From Planctomycetota bacterium (GTDB lineage Bacteria > Planctomycetota > B15-G4 > JADJEK01): 8,746 nt of DNA. The translations under genes and the position numbers were made by a program. Location: the NCBI GenBank assembly GCA_016795255.1, contig JAEUIB010000437.1:1-8746 (forward strand), written 5' to 3'. Positions within the stretch are counted from its first letter, which is position 1; each line of letters begins with the position of its first letter. Below the pieces are notes generated by a model. That model saw only the letters and a program-made list of their open reading frames with translations. It searched no databases and had not been told where the DNA came from. Below, one piece after another: positions 1 through 6,339 of the stretch.

Positions 1-3
1 AGC

Positions 4-1008
4 TCAGCTGACGAGTTCATCGTCACCACCGCCGTACTGGATCTCGCCGCGACCGATCAGGTCACGTGCGACCGTCGCCATCTCGAGCTGCGCCTTCTGG
101 ACTTCCGACAGGCGGATCGCGCCCATCGTTTCGCGCTCTTCCTGGACGCGCTCCTGCGTGCGCTTCGAGATGTTCGACAGGATGAACTCGGACAGCGCGG
201 GACTGGCGCCTTTCAGCGCCGTCGCCAGCACCTTCGTGTCGATGCCGGACAGGATGCGCTGGATGTCCTTCGGACCGAGCTTCAGCAGGTCTTCGAAGGT
301 GAACATCTGGTCCTTCACCTTCTGCGCACGCTCGGGGTCGTTCATCTCCACGTTCATCATCAGCAGTTGGCGCTGCTCGTCCTTGAACTTGTTCAGGATC
401 GCGGCGACCTGCTTCAGCTTGTCGCCCTCGGGCACCGACCCGCCGGTGTCCTCCAGCGTCTTCGCCTTGTCGACCGCGGCCTCGAGCAGCAGCGTCACGA
501 ACTCGCCGGTCGGTTTCTGCATGCCGACCATGCGCGTGACGAGGTCCTGTTGCATCGCCTCGGAGAAGCGCGGCAGCGCGGCCGACGACGCTTCGGGGCC
601 GAGCTCCATCAGGATCACCGCGATCGCCTGCGGATGTTCGCCTTGCAGCACGAAGCTCAGCGACGCACCGTCGAGCCGCGCGAGCGTCGCTCGTGCGCGA
701 CCGTGGCGGTCCTGCGCGGTCAATTGTTGCGTGAGGCTCGCGCCTTCGCGGCCGAGCGCTTGCGACAGCAGTTGCTGGATCTCCGCGGCGTCCGGCGTGA
801 AGCCGTCCATCGCGCGGATGCGTCCGCGGAACTCGCGCAGCAGTTGCTCCTGCGTCGGCCGATCGATGTAGCCGTCCGCCAGGCGCGACAACGCCTGCGT
901 CACGGCGCGGCGCTCGTGGTCGGGCAGACGCTTCAGCAACTCGGCGGCGCTGCCACGGTCGATCGTGAGCAGGAGCGAAGCGACGCGCTCCGGTCCGGGG
1001 CGTGACAT
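4..1008 (-). CDS. fliG: Flagellar motor switch protein FliG
   Basis: FliG is the rotor protein of the flagellar C ring. It binds the FliF tail and meets the stator to produce torque. The 334-residue product is close to the usual length (331 in E. coli). The middle domain carries the EHPQ motif at 124-127. The C-terminal domain reads MFTFEDLL (235-242), then IQRIL, LKGAS and the SKR segment. By alignment from memory, the E. coli torque residues K264, R281, D288/D289 and R297 correspond to K266, R283, E290/E291 and R299, so all charges are kept, with Asp replaced by Glu. The chosen ATG overlaps the fliF stop by 1 nt (TGATG) and has a GGAGG 9 nt upstream. An in-frame ATG at 1033-1035 would add nine residues inside fliF and looks less likely. 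The protein ends normally 3 bases before the window edge. Confidence 0.97.
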   Translation of the reverse strand: MSRPGPERVASLLLTIDRGSAAELLKRLPDHERRAVTQALSRLADGYIDRPTQEQLLREFRGRIRAMDGFTPDAAEIQQLLSQALGREGASLTQQLTAQDRHGRARATLARLDGASLSFVLQGEHPQAIAVILMELGPEASSAALPRFSEAMQQDLVTRMVGMQKPTGEFVTLLLEAAVDKAKTLEDTGGSVPEGDKLKQVAAILNKFKDEQRQLLMMNVEMNDPERAQKVKDQMFTFEDLLKLGPKDIQRILSGIDTKVLATALKGASPALSEFILSNISKRTQERVQEERETMGAIRLSEVQKAQLEMATVARDLIGRGEIQYGGGDDELVS

Positions 1009-2525
1009 CAGTTGTTGCCTCCGTCGCGCAGCCACTCACGCAGCACGCGAGCCGCCGTCACCGGATTCGTCGTGACCGACTGGTTCACGCGTTCGCGAAG
1101 TTTGAACAGGTCGGCGATGTCCTCTTCCGACTCCTCGTCGACCGGCACCGGCGTGGCCGCCGGCGTCGTGCCCGGCGCGGTGGCGACCGCGACGCGGCTC
1201 GACTGCGCGGTCTTGACCATCTTCAGCACGATGAACAGCGCGCCGAGGATGCCGAGCACTTGGACGCCGCGCTCGAGCAGCATCGGCACCAGCGCGGAAC
1301 CGCCGGCGTCGATCTCCTCCATCGGCACGTCGGTCGCCGCGAACTCGCGGACGATCGTCGTGATGCTGTCGGCGCGCGTGTCGTCGAACCCGACGGAACG
1401 CTTCACGATGTCCTCGATCTGCTGGCGCTCGCCGTCGTGCTCCTTGTGCAGCACGAGGCTGACCGACAAGCGCGACACGCGCGCACCGGCCTGTTCGGAG
1501 CTGCGCAGCGTCTTGCTCGGCACGTAGTGCTGGGCGCCGGACTCCTCGGTCTCCTCGGACGACTCGCCGTTCGCGCCGACCGCGGCTTCGTTCTGCAGTT
1601 GCGCGTTCGCGGACGTCGTTCCGCCGGAGTTCGCGACGCCGGACTTGCTGGTCTTGGTCTCGGTCTTCTCGGACACGACCGCGCGGTCCTCGGGGCTGTA
1701 GCGCTCCTGCGTCTCGCGGACGTTCTGGAAGTCCATGTCGCACGCGACGCGCACGTCGGCCTTCACGCCGATGCGGTCCAGTTGTTCCTGCGCCTTCGCG
1801 GTCAGGTATTCCTCTTCGCGCTGACGGAGGTCGAACTGCGTGTTGGCCTGCGACGCAACGCTGTCGTCGGTCGTGTCGGACAGCACGCGCCCCTCGTGGT
1901 CGACGACGGCGACGGAGCGGGCCTCGAGCCCCTCGACCGCACCGCAGACGAGATTGACGATCGCGCGGACGTTCTCGCGCGACAGCGAGCGGCCGGAGCG
2001 CAACCCGACGAGCACGCTGGCCTTCGCCTTCTGGTCGCGGCTCGCGAACGCGCTGCGCTTCGGACGCGAGATCGACACCTTCGCCGACTCGATCGCGTCG
2101 AAGCCCATGATGCTCTTCGCGAGTTCGCCCTGCAGCGCGCGCAGCAGCTTGACGTTCTGTTCGAAGTCCGACACGCCGAAGTCCGACTGGTCGAACAGCT
2201 CGAAGCCCTTCACCGAGCCGCTCGGCACGCCGTCCTTCGACACCAGCATCCGCATCTCGGCGACGCTCTCGCGCGGCACGAACACGGCACGTCCGTTCTG
2301 TCGGATCTCGGCTTCGACGCCGGCCTGGCGCACCTTGTCGACGATCGCCCCGGCGTCCGCTTCGTCGAGGTTGCCGAACAGCAACGCGAAGTCGGGCCGC
2401 GACGACATCCACACGGTGAACGCGAGCCCGGCCGCCAGCACGGCGACGCCGAGCACGCCGAACGCACGCTGGGCGCCGCTGGCGTTCTTCCAGATCGCTT
2501 GGAGTTGAGAGAACACGTCCTTCAA
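1008..2525 (-). CDS. fliF: Flagellar MS-ring protein FliF
   Basis: FliF forms the MS ring in the inner membrane, around the export gate, and is the platform for FliG and the rod. The 505 residues show a first membrane segment at about 21-41, ring-building domains with the conserved GFELFD (107-112) and LARALQGELA-like helix region (here LLRALQGELA, 127-136), a Ser/Thr/Glu/Gly-rich polar stretch at about 285-330, a second membrane segment at about 420-438, and a short cytoplasmic tail. The last about 30 residues (LRERVNQSV then ARVLREWL) match the FliG-binding helices of the family. The start is TTG: the frame is closed by TGA eight codons upstream with no ATG, GTG or TTG between, and GAGGTG lies 5 nt before the TTG. 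A GTG three codons downstream is the only other nearby choice and is placed too far from the ribosome site. Its stop overlaps fliG. Confidence 0.96.
   Translation of the reverse strand: MKDVFSQLQAIWKNASGAQRAFGVLGVAVLAAGLAFTVWMSSRPDFALLFGNLDEADAGAIVDKVRQAGVEAEIRQNGRAVFVPRESVAEMRMLVSKDGVPSGSVKGFELFDQSDFGVSDFEQNVKLLRALQGELAKSIMGFDAIESAKVSISRPKRSAFASRDQKAKASVLVGLRSGRSLSRENVRAIVNLVCGAVEGLEARSVAVVDHEGRVLSDTTDDSVASQANTQFDLRQREEEYLTAKAQEQLDRIGVKADVRVACDMDFQNVRETQERYSPEDRAVVSEKTETKTSKSGVANSGGTTSANAQLQNEAAVGANGESSEETEESGAQHYVPSKTLRSSEQAGARVSRLSVSLVLHKEHDGERQQIEDIVKRSVGFDDTRADSITTIVREFAATDVPMEEIDAGGSALVPMLLERGVQVLGILGALFIVLKMVKTAQSSRVAVATAPGTTPAATPVPVDEESEEDIADLFKLRERVNQSVTTNPVTAARVLREWLRDGGNN
1018..1022 (-). 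promoter_or_regulatory. Ribosome binding site of fliG inside fliF
   Basis: GGAGG lies 9 nt before the ATG at 1006-1008, in the last fliF codons. It supports this start over the in-frame ATG at 1033-1035, and with the TGATG overlap suggests stop-restart translation that would keep FliF and FliG amounts in step. Confidence 0.7.
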
Positions 2526-2579
2526 GCACTCACCTCGTCGGATGACTCACCGTGGTTGCGCGTCTTGCAGCGGATTCGC
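2526..2579 (-). other. 54-nt fliE-fliF intergenic spacer
   Basis: This is the only gap longer than 15 nt in the window. It contains two direct copies of GGTGAGT (2545-2551 and 2528-2534); the second forms the fliF ribosome site. I saw no sigma-54-type (TGGCAC then TTGC) promoter and no convincing hairpin in it. It may simply be a spacer, or a place where fliF expression is set separately from fliE. Confidence 0.6.
2531..2536 (-). promoter_or_regulatory. Ribosome binding site that fixes the fliF TTG start
   Basis: GAGGTG lies 5 nt upstream of the TTG at 2523-2525. It decides the start because the next in-frame ATG is codon 40, after the first membrane segment. Its core GGTGAGT (2528-2534) is repeated 17 nt further upstream at 2545-2551. 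Confidence 0.75.
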
Positions 2580-2885
2580 TCAGACCTGCATCCGCTGGAC
2601 TTCCTGGTACGCCTCGATCAACCGGTTGCGGACTTCGAGCAGCGTGCGGAACGACAGGTCGGCTTCGGTCAGCGCCGTGATGACCTGGTGCGAATCGACC
2701 GGCTCGCCGCGCGCGAGACCCTGGACCAGCGACTCGGAGTTCTTCTGCGCCGAGTTCGCGTCCTGGACCAATCCCTCGAGCAACTGCGTGAACTTCGCCC
2801 CGGCGTCGCCCGATTGGCTCGCCGTCGAACCCGCGAGTTCGATCGCCTTGAGCGCTCCGAGTCCGCCGATCCCGTCGGTACGCAT
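2580..2885 (-). CDS. fliE: Flagellar hook-basal body complex protein FliE
   Basis: FliE joins the MS ring to the proximal rod and is among the first substrates of the flagellar export apparatus. The 101-residue product has the normal size (about 100-110). The C-terminal half is diagnostic: ALTEADLSFRTLLEVRNRL (71-89), then EAYQEVQRMQV to the end, which forms the helical part that packs against FliF. The N-terminus is Gly/Ala/Ser-rich and variable, as usual in the family. The ATG at 2883-2885 is 3 nt past the flgC stop, and its ribosome site GGGAGGG (2894-2900) sits within the last flgC codons, 8 nt before the start, so the two genes are likely translated together. Confidence 0.97.
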   Translation of the reverse strand: MRTDGIGGLGALKAIELAGSTASQSGDAGAKFTQLLEGLVQDANSAQKNSESLVQGLARGEPVDSHQVITALTEADLSFRTLLEVRNRLIEAYQEVQRMQV

Positions 2886-2888
2886 GGA

Positions 2889-3323
2889 TCAAGCCCTCCC
2901 GACGGCGAGCGACGCTTCGACCATGCTCTTGAACGCGCGCACGGTGCGCATGTTCGCCTCGTACGACCGCATCGCCGACATCAGGTCGACCATCTCGGTC
3001 ATCAGCTCGACGTTCGGCATCCGCACGTAGCCCTCGGCGTCCGCGTCCGGGTGGCCCGGCATCAGCACGCGCTTGAACTCGGACGGATCGAGTCGCACTT
3101 CGTCGATCTTGACCAGCGGCAGGCGTTCGTTGTCGCGCGCGTACTCGTCGAGCAGCGCCTCGAACACGACCTCACGCCGGCGGTACGGGCCGCCTTCGGG
3201 AGTGCGCAGCGTCTCGACGTTCGCGATGTTGGTCGCGACGACCTCGAGGCGCTTGCGTTCGGCGGCCATGCCGGACGACGCGATGTCGAGGATGCGGAAC
3301 GCGTTCATCGGGTTCGAACCCAT
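2889..3323 (-). CDS. flgC: Flagellar proximal rod protein FlgC
   Basis: FlgC is a rod subunit crossing the periplasm, exported by the flagellar type III system without a cleaved signal peptide. The 144 residues match the family's length. The N-terminal helix has the rod/hook motif VVATNIANVETLRTPEG (28-44), followed by PYRRREVVFE. The C-terminal part carries GYVRMPNVELMTEMVDLM (98-115), MRSYEANM (118-125) and a final helix ending SLAVGRA, all typical. Two in-frame ATGs lie close together. The first (3321-3323) is preferred because GAGGTG (3328-3333) is 4 nt upstream. The second, at residue 6 (3306-3308), has only a weak site but would give an N-terminus closer to some homologues. The gap to flgB is 15 nt. 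Confidence 0.96.
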   Translation of the reverse strand: MGSNPMNAFRILDIASSGMAAERKRLEVVATNIANVETLRTPEGGPYRRREVVFEALLDEYARDNERLPLVKIDEVRLDPSEFKRVLMPGHPDADAEGYVRMPNVELMTEMVDLMSAMRSYEANMRTVRAFKSMVEASLAVGRA

Positions 3324-3338
3324 GGTTCACCTCACCCG

Positions 3339-3674
3339 TCAACCGGAGCGGCCGCTGAGGGCGGCGCGCATCCAGGAAGCCTTGAAGGACAACGCACGAG
3401 TCAGGATCTGGTAGCTCATCTCGACCCGCGTCAGCGACGACAGCTCGGACTCCGGGACGACGTTGTTGCCGTCCGGTCCGCCCGCGCTGGAATCGCGCTT
3501 GACGTCGGGGTCGAACGTGCCGCCTTCGGCGACGCTCTCCAGTTGGTCCTCGAACAGCACCTCGAACCGCTTGAAGCCGGGCGTGCTCGCGTTCGCGAGG
3601 TTCGTCGCGATCGCTTTGTGACGCAGCGTCAAGCCGTCGAGAGCCTTGTTGATGACGACGTCGAGTTCGGTCAT
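3339..3674 (-). CDS. flgB: Flagellar basal-body rod protein FlgB
   Basis: FlgB is a proximal rod subunit that assembles next to FliE. The 111 residues are somewhat short compared with about 130-138 in enterics, with the middle loop reduced. The N-terminus has ATNLANASTPGFKR (23-36), the NxANxxTPGY-like rod motif with Phe in place of the common Tyr. The C-terminus has DGNNVV (68-73), then MSYQIL and AALSGRSG, matching the ending of the family. The ATG overlaps the response-regulator stop by 4 nt (ATGA), and GGAGGTG (3679-3685) lies 4 nt upstream, the strongest ribosome site seen here. The reading frame stays open for 50 codons upstream, but that part overlaps the regulator gene and does not look like FlgB. 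Confidence 0.96.
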   Translation of the reverse strand: MTELDVVINKALDGLTLRHKAIATNLANASTPGFKRFEVLFEDQLESVAEGGTFDPDVKRDSSAGGPDGNNVVPESELSSLTRVEMSYQILTRALSFKASWMRAALSGRSG

Positions 3675-5077
3675 GGAGCACCTCCGAGCGAACCGGTGAC
3701 GCGGGACCGTTGCGACGACCCGACGACGATCCCTTCCTTGCGGTAGCGCGAGATCTTGTTCGTCAGCGTCCGAGTCGTGACCCCGAGCAGGCGCGCCGCG
3801 TCCTTGCGGCTGTTGCCGGTGCACTCGAGGGTCTTCAGGATCAGTGCCTTCTCGATCGCGTCGAGCGTCCGGCCGACGTGGCGCGACAGATCGAGCCGCG
3901 CGTCGTCCGGTTCGGTCGCCGCGAGGAACAGGTGCTCGGGCTTCAGTTCCGTCCCCGGATCGAGCACGACCGCGCGCTCGATCGTGTTCTCGAGTTCGCG
4001 GACGTTGCCCGGCCAGGCGTAGCCGCGCAGGCGTTCGATCGCGTCCTTCGAGAACGCGCGCACGCGGCTGCCGTTCTCGCGCGCGAAGCGCTCGAGGAAG
4101 TGCTCGGCCAGCGGCACGACGTCGTCGCGTCGCTCGCGCAGCGGCGGCAGCCGGAGCTGCACCACCTGGAGGCGATAGAACAGGTCCTCGCGGAATCGCC
4201 CCGCCTTGATCTCGGCCGCCAGGTCGCGATTCGTCGCGGCCACGGTGCGGACGTCCACCGACAGCGTCTTGCTGCCGCCGACGCGTTCGAACTCGCGTTC
4301 CTCGAGCACGCGCAACAGCTTCGCTTGCAGCGCCGGGCTGGTCTCGCCGATCTCGTCGAGGAAGATCGTGCCGCGGTCGGCCAGTTCGAACCGTCCTTCG
4401 CGGCGCGTCATCGCGCCGGTGAACGCGCCCTTCTCGTGACCGAACAGTTCGCTTTCGAGCAGGGTTTCCGCGAGGGCCGCGCAGTTCACGCGGACGAACG
4501 GTCCGTCGTGGCGCGGGCTCTCGTCGTGGATGATCCGCGCGAACAGCTCCTTGCCGGTTCCGCTCTCGCCGGTGATCAGCACCGTCGCCTTCGAGCGCGC
4601 GACGCGGATCGCCGTGTCGAGCAGCGCGCGGACCTGCGGGCTCTTCGCGACGATCGCGTGGCTCGCTTCGCGGCAGCGCAGCGGATCGTCGGCGCCCGTC
4701 GTCTCGGGGCTCGCCCCACGCGCGTCGATCGTGCGCAGCACGTTCTCGATCTGCTCGATCGACAACGGCTTGGTCAGGAAGTCGTCGGCGCCTTCCTTCA
4801 GCGCGGTCACCGCCGTGTCGACGGATCCGTACGCGGTCAGCACCACGACCGGCACGTCGCGACCCGACGCGCGGATGCGGCGCAGCAGCACGAGGCCGGA
4901 ATCGCCCGGCATCCGCAGGTCCGTCAGCACGAGGTCGATCTCGTGCTCCGTCATCAGTCGGAACGCCTCGGCCGCGTCCTGCGCGATCACCGGTTCGATC
5001 GACTTCGACAGCATGACCTCGGCCAGGAAATCCCGCGCCAGCGGATCGTCGTCCGCGATGAGCACTCGACGAATCAT
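3671..5077 (-). CDS. Sigma-54-dependent response regulator, FlrC/FleR/FlgR class
   Basis: This is an NtrC-family enhancer-binding protein that, once phosphorylated, drives open-complex formation by sigma-54 RNA polymerase. The 468 residues are ordered as receiver (about 3-118), AAA+ domain (about 143-385) and Fis-type helix-turn-helix (about 422-442). The receiver has the acidic pocket D9-D11, phospho-acceptor D53, T81 and K103. The AAA+ domain has Walker A GESGTGKE (170-177), an intact GAFTGA sigma-54 contact loop (217-222), Walker B GTIFLDEIG (236-244), the FREDLFYRL segment with likely arginine fingers (295-303), and WPGNVREL (355-362). All key residues are present, so it should be active. 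ATG start with AAGGAGG 10 nt upstream; it overlaps the kinase stop and the flgB start by 4 nt each. Position implies control of flagellar genes; the exact targets are inferred. A more general NtrC role is possible but less likely here. Confidence 0.95.
   Translation of the reverse strand: MIRRVLIADDDPLARDFLAEVMLSKSIEPVIAQDAAEAFRLMTEHEIDLVLTDLRMPGDSGLVLLRRIRASGRDVPVVVLTAYGSVDTAVTALKEGADDFLTKPLSIEQIENVLRTIDARGASPETTGADDPLRCREASHAIVAKSPQVRALLDTAIRVARSKATVLITGESGTGKELFARIIHDESPRHDGPFVRVNCAALAETLLESELFGHEKGAFTGAMTRREGRFELADRGTIFLDEIGETSPALQAKLLRVLEEREFERVGGSKTLSVDVRTVAATNRDLAAEIKAGRFREDLFYRLQVVQLRLPPLRERRDDVVPLAEHFLERFARENGSRVRAFSKDAIERLRGYAWPGNVRELENTIERAVVLDPGTELKPEHLFLAATEPDDARLDLSRHVGRTLDAIEKALILKTLECTGNSRKDAARLLGVTTRTLTNKISRYRKEGIVVGSSQRSRVTGSLGGAP
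3679..3685 (-). promoter_or_regulatory. Ribosome binding site of flgB inside the regulator gene
   Basis: GGAGGTG is placed 4 nt before the flgB ATG, within the last codons of the upstream regulator. It decides between this ATG and the longer open frame that extends to 3824. Together with the ATGA overlap it indicates that structural genes are translated directly after the regulator. Confidence 0.75.
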
Positions 5078-6339
5078 GAAGCGAACGCCTCCTTGGGATC
5101 CTGCGACGACGGCACGGTCAGCGTGAAGGCGGCGCCGCCGCCGTCGGCGTTGCCGACCGTGATGGTGCCGCCGTGGAGTTCGGCGATGCGGGCGACCAAC
5201 GCGAGGCCGAGCCCCGCTCCGTCGGTCTTGGTCGTGAAGAACGGTTCGAACAGCCGCGCGCGCAGCGAGGCCGGGACGCCGGGGCCGGAGTCCTCGACGA
5301 CGAAGCGCACCGAATCGCGACTCGCGACGGCCGACACGGCGAGGCGGCCCTTGCCACCCATCGCCTCCGCGGCGTTCTGGATCAGGTTGACCAACGCCTG
5401 CAGCAGTCGCACTCGATCGCAGACGACTTCGAGTCCCGGCGGTTCGATCCGACGCACGACGGCGACCGAGCGCATCGCGAGCGGCTTCGCCGTCGCGACG
5501 TCCTCGAGCGCGTCGAGCAGCAGCGTCTCGGCGTCGACGACCGCCAGCGCGAGGGCCCGCGGACGCGCCAGGAACAGCACGCTGTCGATGATCGCGTCGG
5601 CGCGGTCCGCACCCTCGAGGATGCGGCGCGCGAAGCGGACTCCGCCGCTGTGTTCCTTGTCCGCCTCGAGTTCGCGCAGCAGCAGGCTCGCGAAACCCTT
5701 GATGCCGGACAGCGGGTTGCGGATCTCGTGCGCGATGATCGCGGCGACGCGACCGAGCTCCGCGAGCTTGTCGAGGCGGCGCACTTCTTCCTTCAGCGCG
5801 CGGACCTCGCTGCGGTCGTTCAGCACCTCGACGACGCCGAGTTCGCGACCATCGGTGTCGGTCACGGTGACGACGCCGCCGTCGACCACGCGAGCGCCGT
5901 CGCTGGTGGCGATCATGCGTTCGGCGACCGCTCCGGGTCCTTCGTGCAGTCGCAGCAGCGCGCGACCGTCGACGTCCGTCAGCGATTCGGCCGCGCTGCC
6001 GATCAGTTCACGGCCTTTGCGGCCGAGGATGCGTTCGGCGGCCGGATTCGCCATCACGACGACCCCGTCCATGCCGGCGACGACGACGCCGCACGGGATC
6101 GCGCGCAGCACCGCGGCGAGCGCGCCGGACAGGTTCTCGAGCTCGTCGACCTGCCCCTTCAGGCGTTCGTTCGCGGTGGCGAGTTCGGCGTCGAGGCGCG
6201 AAGCGCTCGCCGACAGGCCTTCGTAGGCGGCGCGCAAGCGGTCGGCGACCTCGGAGAACGCGCAGAACGCGTCCTTCAGTTCGCCGGCCTGGTCGGGCGC
6301 GGCGTCGCTGCGCATCGGTGTGGCGGTCAGGCCGCTCAT
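5074..6339 (-). CDS. Soluble PAS-domain histidine kinase, FlrB/FleS class
   Basis: This is a sensor kinase expected to phosphorylate the regulator encoded next. The 421 residues contain an N-terminal helical, probably coiled-coil region (about 20-80), a PAS domain (about 75-175), a HisKA dimerisation domain with AHEIRNPL (203-210, phospho-acceptor H204), and an ATPase domain. The latter shows the N box NLIQNAAEAM (318-327), DSGPGVP (350-356), EPFFTTK (365-371) and GAGLGLA (374-380). No membrane segment or signal peptide is visible, so it should act in the cytoplasm and read an internal cue. The N-terminal pattern (AFxxF, then a Tyr-containing helix) recalls FleS/FlrB from memory. ATG start with GGAG 8 nt upstream, overlapping the preceding stop by 4 nt (ATGA); a second ATG at codon 9 is an alternative. 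What it senses cannot be read from the sequence. Confidence 0.93.
   Translation of the reverse strand: MSGLTATPMRSDAAPDQAGELKDAFCAFSEVADRLRAAYEGLSASASRLDAELATANERLKGQVDELENLSGALAAVLRAIPCGVVVAGMDGVVVMANPAAERILGRKGRELIGSAAESLTDVDGRALLRLHEGPGAVAERMIATSDGARVVDGGVVTVTDTDGRELGVVEVLNDRSEVRALKEEVRRLDKLAELGRVAAIIAHEIRNPLSGIKGFASLLLRELEADKEHSGGVRFARRILEGADRADAIIDSVLFLARPRALALAVVDAETLLLDALEDVATAKPLAMRSVAVVRRIEPPGLEVVCDRVRLLQALVNLIQNAAEAMGGKGRLAVSAVASRDSVRFVVEDSGPGVPASLRARLFEPFFTTKTDGAGLGLALVARIAELHGGTITVGNADGGGAAFTLTVPSSQDPKEAFAS

Noticed and set aside
1006..1035. Upstream in-frame ATG giving FliG nine extra residues
   Set aside because: It lies within fliF and adds an Arg/Gln-rich piece unlike FliG starts; the inner ATG has GGAGG at 9 nt and a stop-start overlap.
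1002..3746. A 914-codon open frame on the plus strand
   Set aside because: It lies antisense to fliF, fliE, flgC and flgB, which are certain by homology. Its translation is Arg/His/Leu/Val-rich with no domain, as expected for the complement of GC-rich codons lacking stops.
3710..6226. An 838-codon open frame on the plus strand opposite the regulator and kinase genes
   Set aside because: Same cause: GC-rich antisense shadow with Arg/Ala/Ser-rich composition and no recognisable motif, opposite two genes with complete catalytic motifs.
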